Source: Pseudanabaena yagii GIHE-NHR1
Lineage (GTDB): Bacteria > Cyanobacteriota > Cyanobacteriia > Pseudanabaenales > Pseudanabaenaceae
DNA: 64,000 bases
Direction: 5' to 3'
Assembly (NCBI RefSeq): GCF_012863495.1
Contig: NZ_JAAVJL010000001.1
Span: 2,228,001 to 2,292,000, forward strand
This document shows, one piece after another, positions 17,772 through 27,140 of the stretch (the first letter of the stretch is position 1; the number at the start of each line of letters is the position of its first letter). The position numbers and the translations under genes were made by a program. The notes beneath the pieces are model-generated. The model saw only the letters and a list, made by a program, of their open reading frames with translations, did not search any database and was not told the origin of the DNA.

Positions 17772-17876
17772 ACAGCAATTTCCGAGCAAGTGAACCACAA
17801 TAAATCTTTTGAAAGTGCTGCAAAGCAGCACTTTCAAAAGATTTATTGGTTTGGGTTTGAGTGCAAAGCAATGTAT
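17772..17876. repeat. Palindromic repeat, family with copy at 19567
   Basis: A 22-bp stem AATAAATCTTTTGAAAGTGCTG...with loop CAAAG lies between conserved flanks ACAGCAATTT..GAACCACAA and TTGGTTTGGGTTTGAG.GCAAAGC. The flanks recur at 19567-19670 around a different stem, so the flanks define a mobile or copied repeat. It lies between divergent hoxE and pfkA, so it could carry or separate their promoters. Confidence 0.8.
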
Positions 17877-18031
17877 TAACTTGTGTTGCAAAATTTAAGA
17901 AATTTCCTTAAGTTTTATCGAAGGATAGATTTTGATACTCAAAAAGCGAGAAAATTAGATATAACCGATTCTTCATAGTTTTGTGCTACAGAGTCGAAAT
18001 TGCGAAGACTATCCATAGGTGGGAAAATCAA

Positions 18032-19225
18032 ATGGTAAATAACCACAAGCCTAAGCGTATCGGTATTCTAACCAGTGGGGGAGACTGTCCTGGACTGAAT
18101 GCCGTCATTCGTGCCGTTGTGAAGGTAGCAACCTATAAATATGGATGGGAAGTCTATGGCATTCCCTATGGAACCGATGGTTTTATCGAACTATTAGTTG
18201 GCAAACGTCAGCCAGAAGAGTTACGCATCAAGGAGCATGGCTACGATATTCCGGGGTTAGTGCAGGGGCTAGATATCCTTTATTTTCTGAGTGGTAGTGT
18301 ATTGGGTTCGATTAGTAAAGGTGATCCTGAGCAACATGCTGAAGACATTATTAAGGGCTATGAAAAGTTAGGATTAACGGCTCTGATCGTGATGGGTGGT
18401 GATGGCAGTATTGAGATTTTGGATGGATTAGCTCAAAAAGCTGCGGAGCAAGGAGCCTCATGGAATTGGGTTGCCGTTCCCAAAACTATTGACAATGATA
18501 TTCCTTTTACAGAAGCGTCAGTGGGTTTTGATACAGCCGTTAATCGCGTTACTCAAGCACTCTATGACCTCACATTTACCGCCGCTAGCCATGATCGCGT
18601 GATGATTGTCCAAGTGATGGGACGAGATTCAGGCTATCTGGCGATGGAAGCGGGAATTGCGGGTGGTGCTGATGCAATTCTCATTCCTGAATTAACTCCT
18701 GTTTTAAATGAAGATGTGATTACGGGAGTCTGTTGCCATATTCAAGAGTTACAGAAGAGTGGCAGAAGGTTTGCTCTAGTCGTAGTTGCTGAGGGTGTGA
18801 AAAATCATCTCGGACAAAAAGAACATTACATTGGCGATTATGTGGCGCGGCATATTAAAGAATGTGGTAGTAAGATGTGTCAGATTAATACATCCGATCC
18901 TAATTACATTCATCCATTTGATACTCGCGTTACGGTCTTAGGTCATGTGCAGCGAGGTGGTACACCAACTTCTAGCGATCGCCTGTTAGCAACTGCCTTT
19001 GGACGAGAGGCAGTGGATTTAATTGCGAATGGTAACTATAACCAGATGGTGATTTGGGAAAATGGTAGGGTGAGTAGTGTTCCCATAAGTCGGGTAATTG
19101 AGCAAATCAAGAAGGGACGTAGAGAAAAGAAGGCTCCCTCAAGTGTTGATCCTCAAGGTTTTTTAGTGAGAACAGCACGAGATATTGGTATTTATGTCGG
19201 AGAGGCAAGTAGTGATGATCAGTAA
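18032..19225 (+). CDS. pfkA: 6-phosphofructokinase
   Basis: Phosphorylates fructose 6-phosphate in glycolysis. The chosen ATG at 18032 gives 397 residues (MVNNHKPKRIGILTSGGDC); an upstream in-frame TTG at 17981 would add 17 residues without support. Motifs: ILTSGGDCPGLNAVIRAV, MGGDGSIEIL, PKTIDNDIPFTEASVGFDTA, MGRDSGYLA and LGHVQRGGTPTS. GGDGS carries the glycine typical of ATP-dependent enzymes, while PKTIDND carries the lysine otherwise typical of PPi-dependent ones; this mixed pair occurs in a longer PFK subgroup, mostly reported to use ATP. It is divergent from hoxE. Phosphoryl donor is inferred. Confidence 0.92.
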   Translation: MVNNHKPKRIGILTSGGDCPGLNAVIRAVVKVATYKYGWEVYGIPYGTDGFIELLVGKRQPEELRIKEHGYDIPGLVQGLDILYFLSGSVLGSISKGDPEQHAEDIIKGYEKLGLTALIVMGGDGSIEILDGLAQKAAEQGASWNWVAVPKTIDNDIPFTEASVGFDTAVNRVTQALYDLTFTAASHDRVMIVQVMGRDSGYLAMEAGIAGGADAILIPELTPVLNEDVITGVCCHIQELQKSGRRFALVVVAEGVKNHLGQKEHYIGDYVARHIKECGSKMCQINTSDPNYIHPFDTRVTVLGHVQRGGTPTSSDRLLATAFGREAVDLIANGNYNQMVIWENGRVSSVPISRVIEQIKKGRREKKAPSSVDPQGFLVRTARDIGIYVGEASSDDQ

Positions 19226-19269
19226 AGAAAGTGCGATCGCCCCTCATCATCTAAAACCCGATCTCCATA

Positions 19270-19384
19270 TATAGCAATGTAAGAGATAGCTAGGACAAAT
19301 CAAAACCCAAAAGATGAGTGGCAGCGCTTCGCGCTGCCACTCATCTTTTGGGTTTTATGTCCTAAGCTAAAATTACATTGTGTA
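19270..19384. repeat. Nested palindromic element with 26-bp stem
   Basis: The core is a perfect 26-bp stem (AAAACCCAAAAGATGAGTGG then CAGCGC) closed by a TTC loop. It sits inside an outer imperfect pair AGCTAGGACA/TGTCCTAAGCT and TAGCAATGTAA/TTACATTGTGTA. It starts 45 bp after pfkA and may act as its terminator, but its length and nested form suggest a mobile palindromic repeat. Confidence 0.8.
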
Positions 19385-19397
19385 AGTAGCTGGGTGT

Positions 19398-19491
19398 AAT
19401 TAAGTATAAAACCAGAACCAAAACCTGTGGCGCACGCTGCACGTGCGCCACAGGTTTTGGTTCTGGTTTTTAATTACGCTTAGCTACTTAT
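19398..19491. repeat. Nested palindromic element with 29-bp stem
   Basis: A perfect 29-bp stem, beginning AAAACCAGAACCAAAACCTG, is closed by a 5-base loop and flanked by the outer imperfect pair AGCT..GTAATTAA / TTAATTAC..AGCT. It is the second of three palindromic elements stacked between pfkA and the GMC gene. The outer ends differ from those at 19270, so it is a separate family or a diverged relative. Confidence 0.8.
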
Positions 19492-19566
19492 CAGAAACTT
19501 TTGTTGGGCTTTACTCAGTAGACTAGGTAACATGAAATTTATGCTATTCATTTGGTGTAGTCATTT

Positions 19567-19670
19567 ACAGCAATTTTTGATCAAACGAACCACAAAATAT
19601 TTTTTGAAAGGCTTGCGAAGCAAGCCTTTCAAAAAATATCTTGGTTTGGGTTTGAGCGCAAAGCGCTGTA
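19567..19670. repeat. Palindromic repeat, second copy of the 17772 family
   Basis: Flanks ACAGCAATTTTTGATCAAAC..CACAA and TTGGTTTGGGTTTGAGCGC are shared with 17772-17876; the termini ACAGC/GCTGT are complementary. The inner stem (AATATTTTTTGAAAGGCTTGC paired with GCAAGCCTTTCAAAAAATAT) differs from the other copy, so the flanks are conserved while the stem arms co-vary. The short frame across it is a repeat artefact. Confidence 0.8.
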
Positions 19671-19759
19671 ATAACTGCACCTTATACGATGAATGGCTTT
19701 TTTCTATTTTCTAAATCTATCCGAAGTGTTGTTAAGCAAAAGGTTTGTCAAGAAATAAC

Positions 19760-21418
19760 ATGAGTCCCCACCCTTCTACAGAAGTTTACGATGCGATCGT
19801 AGTTGGCTCTGGAGCCAATGGCGGCGTGGCTGCCAAGGAATTAAGCGAACGTGGTTTAAAAGTCCTTGTCTTAGAAGCAGGTCGGACTCCCGATGCATCC
19901 GAACTAGGCAATCAGGCAAGGGATATGGCAAAGCGAGTTTATAACCTTGCGATCGCCAAGCGTCAGTCCTATCAGTCGATGCATCCCGGATATTGGAAGG
20001 CAAATCCTGATTTATTTATTGATGAAAAAGACAATCCCTATACTACTCCACCCGATCAGCCCTTTTATTGGATTCGGGGTCGTCAGGTGGGGGGCAAGAG
20101 CTTAACTTGGGGTGGAATCACTTTACGCTTATCCGATTATGAATTTAAGGCGGCAAGTCGTGATGGGCATGAGCAGGACTGGCCGATCACCTATCAGGAT
20201 CTCGCGCCCTACTACAGCAAGTTAGAAAAATTCTTTCAGGTGCGGGGTAGCCAAGAGGGATTGGCACAACTGCCCGATGGCGACTATCAGCCGACTTTGC
20301 CGCTAACCCCTGCGGAGGAGCATCTCAAGCAAATTGTCGAAAGTAAATGGTCAGATCGTCGCTTGATCCCTTCACGGGGTTTTGGATTGCATCGTCGCAC
20401 GCCAGAACAGCCTTGGCCCGCGTACTCCAGTTTGGGTTCTTCGCTGAAGGCGGCGATCGCTACGGGAAATGTGACTTTGCGATCGGATGCGATGGTGAGC
20501 CATGTAATTTTTGATCCTGATACCCATCGGGCGCGTGGGGTGGGCTATATCGATCGCAATACTAATCAAGCCTATGAAGCCTTTGGGCGGACGGTAGTTT
20601 TATGTGCTTCGACGATTGAATCGGTGCGGATTCTATTGCACTCCACCGAGAAATATCAAACTGCGGGATTAACTAATCCTTCGGGAATGCTCGGTAGATT
20701 TTTGATGGATCATGTGTCCACTTCGACTTTCTTTTTGTTACCTAAGATCAAGCAAACCAAAACCTTTGATCTTTCAGGCTGTGATAGCTTTTTTATCCCC
20801 TGCTTCTGCAATTTAGAATCGCAACAGGAGAAATTCTTGCGTGGCTATGGCATTTGGGGCGGCGTACAGCGCTTTGATTTACCCCATATTTTGCGAAAAG
20901 TCGGCGATGGCTCAATTGGTTTCCTGATTGCCCACGGTGAGGTTTTGCCGCGCTATGAAAATCGCGTGCAACTAAGTCAGGATGTCGTGGATGCGTGGGG
21001 TCTGCCTGTGCCGCACATTGAATGTGCATGGTCAGAGAATGAACATCTGATGCTCGATCATATGCACCGACAGATTGATGAAATCATCAAACTCGCAGGG
21101 GGCAAGAATATGCAATTGACGGAGATGTTCCATGTACCTGTGTTTTCAGAATTTGTTAGTCGCATGGAGGAAACCATGTCATATTCTGCGCCCCCCGGTT
21201 ATTACATCCATGAAGTCGGTGGCGCGAGAATGGGCAACTCCCCCGATCATTCAGTTGTCAATGCCCATAACCAAATATGGGAAGCGCCAAATCTCTTTGT
21301 CACCGATGGGGCTTGTTGGACTTCCTCTGGTTGGCAAAGTCCGACCTTAACGGAGATGGCGATTACGGCGAGAGCTAGTGAGTTTATTGCCGAAGAAATG
21401 CGAAAAGGCAATTTGTAA
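19760..21418 (+). CDS. GMC-family FAD-dependent oxidoreductase
   Basis: Glucose-methanol-choline type flavoenzyme, substrate unknown. The ATG at 19760 (MSPHPSTEVYDAIVVGSGAN) is chosen over an upstream TTG; it gives 552 residues. The FAD-binding motif VVGSGANGGVAAKELSERG is followed by an acidic VLVLEAG strand end, RGRQVGGKSLTWGG, CASTIESVRILL, and the C-terminal HEVGGARMGNSP and SPTLTEMAITARASEFI blocks. There is no signal peptide or Tat motif, so it is probably cytosolic. It is convergent with the synthetase/GNAT gene and shares a hairpin terminator with it; no operon partner. Confidence 0.87.
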   Translation: MSPHPSTEVYDAIVVGSGANGGVAAKELSERGLKVLVLEAGRTPDASELGNQARDMAKRVYNLAIAKRQSYQSMHPGYWKANPDLFIDEKDNPYTTPPDQPFYWIRGRQVGGKSLTWGGITLRLSDYEFKAASRDGHEQDWPITYQDLAPYYSKLEKFFQVRGSQEGLAQLPDGDYQPTLPLTPAEEHLKQIVESKWSDRRLIPSRGFGLHRRTPEQPWPAYSSLGSSLKAAIATGNVTLRSDAMVSHVIFDPDTHRARGVGYIDRNTNQAYEAFGRTVVLCASTIESVRILLHSTEKYQTAGLTNPSGMLGRFLMDHVSTSTFFLLPKIKQTKTFDLSGCDSFFIPCFCNLESQQEKFLRGYGIWGGVQRFDLPHILRKVGDGSIGFLIAHGEVLPRYENRVQLSQDVVDAWGLPVPHIECAWSENEHLMLDHMHRQIDEIIKLAGGKNMQLTEMFHVPVFSEFVSRMEETMSYSAPPGYYIHEVGGARMGNSPDHSVVNAHNQIWEAPNLFVTDGACWTSSGWQSPTLTEMAITARASEFIAEEMRKGNL

Positions 21419-21453
21419 TTCAAGAGCCTTGCTTTGCAAGGCTCTTGAATTAC
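21415..21453. terminator. Bidirectional hairpin terminator
   Basis: A perfect 18-bp stem with TTT loop (core AGAGCCTTGC/GCAAGGCTCT) overlaps the stop codons of the GMC gene and of the convergent synthetase gene. A nearly identical hairpin core occurs at 27106-27140, so it is also a dispersed repeat. Confidence 0.75.
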
Positions 21454-24194
21454 AGGACAAAGGTAGCTTTCAACATGCCTTCATCGGGATCGGGTTGGAG
21501 TTTGAATCCTAATCTGCGACAAATGCTTTGCATGGGGTCATTGCTATTGAGGATATAGCCAACGATCGCTTCTAGATTTTGTTCCTTACCAATTTCTAAA
21601 ATGCGGCGTAGTAGCTCAGTGCCTAACCCTTGATGATGATAGTGATCGCTAACAATGAGTGCAAATTCGGCTTCATTCGTGCCATGTAACTTACTTAGCC
21701 TTGCGACACCCAAAATCTCATGCTCGGAGGTTTCAGGATTTTTGTAATCGGCAGCTAAGACCATTTCGCGATCGTAATCAATAAAGCAAATGCGGGTCAA
21801 ACGTTCATGGGCGATCCGCTTGGTTAGTTTAACCGTATGGGCATAACGCAAATAGACGCTCTCTTCCGAGAGACTCTGATGGAACTGCACCATTAATGGC
21901 TCATCTTCAGGACGAATAGGACGAATGGTAACGCGATCGCCCTTACGAGATTGCCAACATTGCACATATTTGGTGGGATAGGGCGTAATCGCAGGGATCG
22001 GACGTTGAGCGATGTCTTCATCCGTATGTAATACAACTCTGGCATCAAGGGCGATCATCCCATCAGCCGAAACTAGCAAAGGATTAATATCAATTTCGCG
22101 AATCTGAGGTTGCTCAACTACTAGTTGACTGAAGTTAACCAGTAATTGCTCAAGTTTTGCCATATCGATCGCTTTTCTACCTCGGACTCCCTGCAAGGCT
22201 TGGTAAATGCGGGTTTGTTCCATCATGCGCCTTGCAAGGGTGGTATTTAGTGGCGGCAAAGCTAAGGCGCGATCGCGAAATACCTCCACCAATTGACCAC
22301 CCATCCCAAAAAGCATCACCTCCCCAAATTGAGGATCAAGACTACTGCCGAGAATCAATTCGTAGCCTTCCATTTTTACCATTGGCTGTACCGTGACACC
22401 CAAAAAGGCTTCAGGATCAATAGCACGAACCTTGGCAGCGATCCCCATAAAGGCGCGGGTAACTGCCGCCGCATCTTCTAAATGCAAACGCACACCACCC
22501 ACATCGGTTTTATGGGTAATCTTTTCCGAATGCAGTTTAAGTACAACGGGATAGCCAAAGCGATCGGCGATTTCTACGGCTTCAATATCGCTGGTGGCGA
22601 TTTCGGTCGGTACTGTGGGAATACCATAGGCGGCGAGTAAATTTTTCGATTCGTATTCAGTCAATAGATAGCGATCGCTTTTTGTGGCTTGCGCGAGAAT
22701 GCGTTCAGCTAACTGGCGATCGGGCGCATGTAAATCCGAATCCACAGGTAGGGAAGGCGTTTCATAGATTCCCTTCAGATTGTAGGTATAGTGCCACATG
22801 TAGTTAAACAAGCGCACCGCCGTATCGGGATAGGGAAATGTGGGAATCTTCGCTTGATTAAGAATTTCCGTTCCTGCGGCGATTTCTGCACCACCCATCC
22901 AACTCGATAAAATTGGCTTTCCTAATTTGCTATAGGACTTGAGCTTCTCTGCGGTTTGGGTGGGATTGGTCATCGCCTGTGGAGTCAAGATTACCAACAT
23001 CGCGTCACTATTGGGATCATCGGCAACTACTTCAAGGGTTTGGGCATAGCGATCGCTGCTGGCATCTCCGAGAATATCAATGGGATTGTGATGACTCCAT
23101 TGCGCGGGTAAAAACTGATTTAATTTCTGGATTGTCTCTGGTGCAAGTTCCGATAATGTACCACCACCACTGATCAAGGCATCGGTAGCGATCGCCCCAG
23201 GACCTCCTGCATTGGTAACGATCGAGAGACGATTGCCCTTAGGTCTCGGTTGTTTTGCCAGAGTTTCCGCCATATCAAACAAGTCTGAAATGGTATGTAC
23301 TCGCAATACCCCACAGCGCCGAAAAGCCGCATTTAAAACTTCATCACTACCCGTCAAAGCTCCCGTATGTGAAGCCGCCGCCTTTGCTGCTGCCTCCGTA
23401 TGTCCAACTTTCAAGACAATAATCGGTTTATCCATTGCGACCTCGCGGGCTGCCGAGAGAAAAGCATGGGCATCACCGATGGATTCCATATAGAGAACGA
23501 TGCTGTGGGTATGGGGATCATCCCCAAGATATTCAATCAAATCACCCCAACCGACATCCAGCATCGAACCAATGGAAACGAAGGCACTAAAGCCGACATT
23601 CTCACCTAAACTCCAATCTAAAATCGAAGTACAAAGCGCTCCACTTTGACTGATGAACGCGACATTGCCAGAACGAGCGCTTGTACCCGCAAAAGTGGCA
23701 TTTAGCCCTGCAAGGGGATTCATTAAACCTAAACAATTGGGACCAATAATTCGCATTCCCCCCTTACGTGCTTCTGCTAAAACTTCCTTCTCTAGTGCTG
23801 CCCCCTGTTCTCCAATTTCCTTAAAGCCTGCGGAAATAATAATTGCTCCCTTAACTCCTGCTGCTACACATTCACGAATTACCTGTGGAACGGTTGCCGC
23901 AGGAGTAGCTATCACTGCTAAATCCACCATTTCAGGGACACTCGCAATATCAGTATAGGACTTAATTCCTAAGACGCTATGCCGTTGGGGATTGACGGGA
24001 AAAACAGTGCCACCAAAGGGACTACGAATTAAGTTCCAAAGCAAAGTACGTCCTACACTTCCTTCTCTTTCGCTTGCACCAATCACAGCAACGGAACGTG
24101 GGCGAAAAATACAATCAAGAGGATGACGCTGCTTTTTCCAAATATCATGGGCGGGATCGCTAGCACATACTTGATTTGCTAGAATTTTTTCCAT
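21450..24194 (-). CDS. Acetate-CoA ligase (ADP-forming)-like protein with C-terminal GNAT domain
   Basis: Fusion of ADP-forming acyl-CoA synthetase modules with an N-acetyltransferase, as in Pat/PatZ-type protein lysine acetyltransferases. Order (from the ATG at 24194): CoA-binding domain ([20 protein letters not shown]), succinyl-CoA-ligase-like domain with the phospho-His motif [14 protein letters not shown]-grasp domain ([21 protein letters not shown]), and GNAT domain near the end ([20 protein letters not shown]). A CAGGAGGT site 5 bp before the ATG MEKILAN fixes the start; the frame reaches 24221. It may acetylate and control acetyl-CoA synthetase, or act as a synthetase; the retained catalytic His leaves both open. 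Confidence 0.9.
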   Translation of the reverse strand: MEKILANQVCASDPAHDIWKKQRHPLDCIFRPRSVAVIGASEREGSVGRTLLWNLIRSPFGGTVFPVNPQRHSVLGIKSYTDIASVPEMVDLAVIATPAATVPQVIRECVAAGVKGAIIISAGFKEIGEQGAALEKEVLAEARKGGMRIIGPNCLGLMNPLAGLNATFAGTSARSGNVAFISQSGALCTSILDWSLGENVGFSAFVSIGSMLDVGWGDLIEYLGDDPHTHSIVLYMESIGDAHAFLSAAREVAMDKPIIVLKVGHTEAAAKAAASHTGALTGSDEVLNAAFRRCGVLRVHTISDLFDMAETLAKQPRPKGNRLSIVTNAGGPGAIATDALISGGGTLSELAPETIQKLNQFLPAQWSHHNPIDILGDASSDRYAQTLEVVADDPNSDAMLVILTPQAMTNPTQTAEKLKSYSKLGKPILSSWMGGAEIAAGTEILNQAKIPTFPYPDTAVRLFNYMWHYTYNLKGIYETPSLPVDSDLHAPDRQLAERILAQATKSDRYLLTEYESKNLLAAYGIPTVPTEIATSDIEAVEIADRFGYPVVLKLHSEKITHKTDVGGVRLHLEDAAAVTRAFMGIAAKVRAIDPEAFLGVTVQPMVKMEGYELILGSSLDPQFGEVMLFGMGGQLVEVFRDRALALPPLNTTLARRMMEQTRIYQALQGVRGRKAIDMAKLEQLLVNFSQLVVEQPQIREIDINPLLVSADGMIALDARVVLHTDEDIAQRPIPAITPYPTKYVQCWQSRKGDRVTIRPIRPEDEPLMVQFHQSLSEESVYLRYAHTVKLTKRIAHERLTRICFIDYDREMVLAADYKNPETSEHEILGVARLSKLHGTNEAEFALIVSDHYHHQGLGTELLRRILEIGKEQNLEAIVGYILNSNDPMQSICRRLGFKLQPDPDEGMLKATFVL

Positions 24195-24199
24195 ACTAA

Positions 24200-24207
24200 C
24201 CTCCTGA
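24200..24207 (-). promoter_or_regulatory. Strong ribosome binding site deciding the synthetase/GNAT start
   Basis: CAGGAGGT on the minus strand ends 5 bases before the ATG at 24194. No comparable site precedes the longer frame start at 24221. Confidence 0.75.
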
Positions 24208-24299
24208 TATGAGACACCCAAGCTATGTGGTGTATTAACTTCCAGATTAACTCTTTATCAGAAGATAGCAGCAAAATTTAATCTAAATACATCTTCAGC

Positions 24300-24330
24300 A
24301 AGAGAGATGGAGTTTTGCTCCATCTCTCTT
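24300..24330. terminator. Hairpin terminator after the Psb34-like gene
   Basis: A 13-bp perfect stem, AAGAGAGATGGAG with CTCCATCTCTCTT, and a 5-base loop lie 5 bp past the stop codon of the minus-strand Psb34-like gene. Confidence 0.7.
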
Positions 24331-24335
24331 ATGAG

Positions 24336-24623
24336 TTAACTAACAGCGATCGCAATGGCGATCATTGCTACAATGATACTGAGAACAGCGATGAGCTGAA
24401 ATTTGAAGTTCTTTGGTTTTGAAGCGTCGGGTTCTTCAATATACATCTTGGGCATAACGGCAAAATTATTGAGAATGCCGCGATCATCGACGGTATAGCT
24501 TCTGACAGCTCTTACTTCTTCGCTCGAACTATTGGATGCTTGAGAAGTCTTTGCAGAGGAGGTATCACTGCTTGGTTTTATATTATCAGATGTCATTGTT
24601 TCCTTGAGTTCAATGGTATTCAT
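24336..24623 (-). CDS. Psb34-like photosystem II assembly protein
   Basis: Small single-pass membrane protein. The 95-residue product has a polar Ser/Thr-rich N-terminus (about 45 residues), then RSYTVDDRGILNNFAVMPKMY, which resembles the G-LNNFA-EPK-Y signature of Psb34 (a protein that binds a PSII assembly intermediate in the thylakoid), and a C-terminal helix FQLIAVLSIIVAMIAIAIAV. The N-terminal extension is longer than in the short family members I recall. Two ATGs are possible: 24623 with GGAGG 11 bp upstream, and 24596 (MTSDNIKP) with AAGGAA 6 bp upstream. It is monocistronic, ended by a hairpin. Identification rests on the short motif plus topology. Confidence 0.7.
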   Translation of the reverse strand: MNTIELKETMTSDNIKPSSDTSSAKTSQASNSSSEEVRAVRSYTVDDRGILNNFAVMPKMYIEEPDASKPKNFKFQLIAVLSIIVAMIAIAIAVS

Positions 24624-24695
24624 ATTGGTAGTACCTCCATGAATATATTATTTTATATGCTATAATTATACCCCTTTATTTCTTCCCTAGCATAA

Positions 24696-24748
24696 GCATA
24701 TAGAGGATGGGTTCCCCGCCGAAGGCGGGGAACCCATCCTCTATATGC
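24696..24748. repeat. Perfect 25-bp-stem hairpin
   Basis: GCATATAGAGGATGGGTTCC plus CCGCC pairs perfectly with its complement around a GAA loop. It lies between the Psb34-like gene and the hydrolase, where the upstream gene (the hydrolase) ends at 24830, so it may serve as a terminator. The core GTTCCCCGCC is a common dispersed hairpin type. Confidence 0.75.
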
Positions 24749-24760
24749 TCACAGAAATCG

Positions 24761-24832
24761 GATAAATTTTTGAAAGCGTGGCTTAGTCATGATTTCAAAA
24801 ATTTATCTGGCTTTTACAATGCGCTGTAACTA
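24761..24832. repeat. Palindromic repeat with GCGCTGTAA end
   Basis: The stem GATAAATTTTTGAAA pairs with TTCAAAAATTTATC across an 18-base loop and is followed by TGGCTTTTACAATGCGCTGTAAC. The stem and the CTGTAA end resemble the 17772/19567 family and the hairpin at 54460. It touches the 3' end of the hydrolase gene and is likely its terminator. Confidence 0.65.
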
Positions 24833-25675
24833 TCTGCTTTGTAAAAAATTAGCGATCGCCTGATTAAAAGCTTCAGGTTCTACTAAAAAAGCCCAATGAT
24901 TACCTAATACTTCACAAATTTGCAAATTGGGAAAATACTTCTGGTAGGGGCGTAACTGCCATGCTTGGCGATTCAGTCCTTGCTTAGGTTGCACAAATAA
25001 AGTAGGGATATCAATGGACTGAGTTAAGCCTTCAACATCCATGATCTCCTCAAAGATGAAATCGCGAGCCTGACGAGGAAATTTGCTCTGCCATGTACCA
25101 TCGGGTTTTGCTTCGATGCTGGCTTGGAAAACTGTTTGTTGGAAATCTGACCATCCTTGATATTGCTTGAGGCTCCGCGCAATCTTTTCTACGGTTTCAT
25201 AATTTGGGAAGGTTTCAACTACCTTGAGAAATGGTAAGACACGGTACATCAATGGGAAGGTCATTCTAATCCAACTCGGAAATCTGCCCATAAAAAAGGG
25301 ATCGACCAAAATCAAACTGCGAATGCGATCGCTTTTTTGAGTAGCCCAAATTGCAACAGTTTTGGCACTCCATGAATGGGCAAGCACATGGGCGCTAGTG
25401 ATGCCTAGATGCGACATTAAGGATTCTAAATCTGCAATGATACTCGCAAAGGAATAATCGGTAATGTCTTTGCTGGTCTCACCATGCCCCCGCAGATCAG
25501 GAGCAATGATCCGATAGCGATCGCCACCCACCTTGCCTAGATGTTCGGCTAAACTCGTCCATACCATCGCTGAATCTGCCATGCCATGTATTAGCAATAC
25601 AGTCTCTGAGCCATTACCGCCCACTAGGTAGGACAGGTCAAGATTTGGTAAATGGAGAGTACGTCTAGTGAGCAT
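24830..25675 (-). CDS. Alpha/beta hydrolase
   Basis: Alpha/beta-hydrolase fold protein of 281 residues; substrate unknown. VLLIHGMADSAMVW gives the oxyanion-hole HG, the nucleophile elbow is AHSWSAK (Ser near 101; the family's G-x-S-x-G has Ala and Ser in place of the glycines), the acid is probably in IPTLFVQPKQG or a nearby loop, and the catalytic His is in LGNHWAFLVEP near the C-terminus. APDLRGHGETSK is also typical. No signal peptide is seen. It is flanked by palindromic hairpins on both sides and appears monocistronic. It could be an esterase or a C-C bond hydrolase; nothing in context decides. Confidence 0.85.
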   Translation of the reverse strand: MLTRRTLHLPNLDLSYLVGGNGSETVLLIHGMADSAMVWTSLAEHLGKVGGDRYRIIAPDLRGHGETSKDITDYSFASIIADLESLMSHLGITSAHVLAHSWSAKTVAIWATQKSDRIRSLILVDPFFMGRFPSWIRMTFPLMYRVLPFLKVVETFPNYETVEKIARSLKQYQGWSDFQQTVFQASIEAKPDGTWQSKFPRQARDFIFEEIMDVEGLTQSIDIPTLFVQPKQGLNRQAWQLRPYQKYFPNLQICEVLGNHWAFLVEPEAFNQAIANFLQSR

Positions 25676-25698
25676 AGAATTTTAGAACTTATTCAATG

Positions 25699-25748
25699 AA
25701 GAACCAATTTTTATGAGATGGCAAAGTCGTCCATAAAAATTGGTTCTT
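25699..25748. terminator. Hairpin terminator after hypD
   Basis: A 17-bp stem AAGAACCAATTTTTATG/CATAAAAATTGGTTCTT with a 16-base loop abuts the hypD stop codon and separates hypD from the hydrolase downstream. Confidence 0.7.
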
Positions 25749-26851
25749 TATATTACTGCATGTTGATAATAGGCGGCACAAGCACCTTCCGAAGAAACCA
25801 TTGGTGCGCCGAGGGGATGATCAGGGGTACAAGCTTTGCCGAAACTAGGGCATTGATGGGGCTTGCTTGTACCTTGCAAAATTAAACCACTAATACAGAG
25901 CGGAGATTCACAAATTTCTGGGGCATGATCCTCATAATTAAAGCGTTTTTGGGCATCAAAAGCGGCATATTTATCCTTCAATTTAAGTCCACTTTCAGGA
26001 ATCTCTGCTAAGCCCCGCCATTGTCGATTTGTCGCTTCAAAAACTTCTTGCATCATGGCGATCGCCTGTTGATTTCCTTCTTTTTTGACCGATCGCGCAT
26101 ATTGATTTTCGACTTCCGCTTTACCTGCTTCTAGCTGCTTGATACATAGATAAATCCCTTGCAAGATATCAATTGGTTCAAAACCTGTGACAACTATGGG
26201 AACTTGATATCGCTGGGCGATCGCCTCATATTCGCCATAGCCCATTACCGTGCAAACATGACCTGCTGCCAAAAATCCCTGCATTGTGTGATCGGGATTG
26301 CTCAGAATTGCCTCCATTGCGGGTGGCACAAGGACATGGGCGCAAAGAATTGAGAAGTTATCTAAACCTAATTGGTGAGCTTGGGCGATCGCGAGAGCAG
26401 TAATCGGTGCAGTAGTTTCAAAGCCAACTGCAAAAAATACGACTTGGCGATCGCTATTTTGTTGTGTCAGTTGTTGCGCTAATTTCACCGCATCAAGGGG
26501 TGAATAAACCATCCGTACATCTGCCCCTGAAGCCTTTGCACTTAACAAATCGCTGCTACTTCCGGGAACACGCAACATATCGCCAAAGGAGCATAAAGTG
26601 ACATTGGGTTGTGAGGCGATCGCGATCACTTGATCGATCAGATAAATAGGGGTAACACAGACGGGGCAACCGGGCCCGTGAATGAGGGTGATTTCTGAGG
26701 GAATTAGGCGATCGATGCCATGTTTAACAATGGAGTGGGTTTGGCCGCCGCAGATTTCCATCAATGTCCAAGGACGAGTAGTAATAGCTGCGATCGCTGA
26801 GGCATATTCATGGGCAAGTTGGCGATCGCGGTATTCGTCAATATATTTCAT
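25748..26851 (-). CDS. hypD: Hydrogenase maturation protein HypD
   Basis: Iron-sulfur scaffold that, with HypC, assembles the Fe(CN)2CO group of [NiFe] hydrogenases. The start is the ATG at 26851 ([13 protein letters not shown], 367 residues), 10 bp after the hypC stop; the frame extends to 26980 but only by overlapping hypC. Conserved motifs: [44 protein letters not shown], and the C-terminal cluster Cys set in [22 protein letters not shown] and [10 protein letters not shown]. It is the last gene of the hypF-hypC-hypD part of the maturation cluster. Confidence 0.96.
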   Translation of the reverse strand: MKYIDEYRDRQLAHEYASAIAAITTRPWTLMEICGGQTHSIVKHGIDRLIPSEITLIHGPGCPVCVTPIYLIDQVIAIASQPNVTLCSFGDMLRVPGSSSDLLSAKASGADVRMVYSPLDAVKLAQQLTQQNSDRQVVFFAVGFETTAPITALAIAQAHQLGLDNFSILCAHVLVPPAMEAILSNPDHTMQGFLAAGHVCTVMGYGEYEAIAQRYQVPIVVTGFEPIDILQGIYLCIKQLEAGKAEVENQYARSVKKEGNQQAIAMMQEVFEATNRQWRGLAEIPESGLKLKDKYAAFDAQKRFNYEDHAPEICESPLCISGLILQGTSKPHQCPSFGKACTPDHPLGAPMVSSEGACAAYYQHAVI

Positions 26852-26861
26852 CGCAGTTGCT

Positions 26862-27080
26862 CTAAATTTGTTGCAAATCGAGTAATGTTTGTTCTGCTTC
26901 TGCGGGATCAACAATGGAAATTGCCACACCTGCATGGATAATCGCATAGTCACCGATTTCTGCTTCTGGCAAATAGGCAAGATTTACTTCTTTCACAACC
27001 CCACTAAAACTAACTTTGCCGACTCTCATTAAGTCTTCCCCTTGAATAGAGAGAATTTTTGCTGGTACTGCTAAACACAT
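26862..27080 (-). CDS. hypC: Hydrogenase maturation chaperone HypC
   Basis: Small chaperone (72 residues) that carries the iron centre with HypD and delivers it to the hydrogenase large subunit. The invariant N-terminus MCLAVPAKI supplies the essential Cys2, and the beta-barrel segment [24 protein letters not shown] follows the family pattern in outline. GGAG lies 9 bp before the ATG. It is 10 bp upstream of hypD and downstream of hypF, from which a hairpin at 27106-27140 separates it. Confidence 0.95.
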   Translation of the reverse strand: MCLAVPAKILSIQGEDLMRVGKVSFSGVVKEVNLAYLPEAEIGDYAIIHAGVAISIVDPAEAEQTLLDLQQI

Positions 27081-27105
27081 GATTTTAAGCTCCTTGATTT
27101 ACAGG

Positions 27106-27140
27106 CATTGAAGAGCCTTGCTTTGCAAGGTTCTTCAATG
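27106..27140. terminator. Hairpin between hypF and hypC
   Basis: A 16-bp stem (CATTGAAGAGCCTTGC) with TTT loop and one mismatch, sharing its core with 21415-21453. It spans the hypF stop codon. It may attenuate transcription into hypCD or simply be a dispersed repeat. Confidence 0.65.

Noticed and set aside
19532-19714. 60-residue plus-strand ORF
   Set aside because: It runs through a palindromic repeat shared with 17772-17876; no ribosome site and no coding character.
26852-26980. 43-residue N-terminal extension of HypD
   Set aside because: It would overlap hypC; residues are not HypD-like and the ATG at 26851 is in the expected position.
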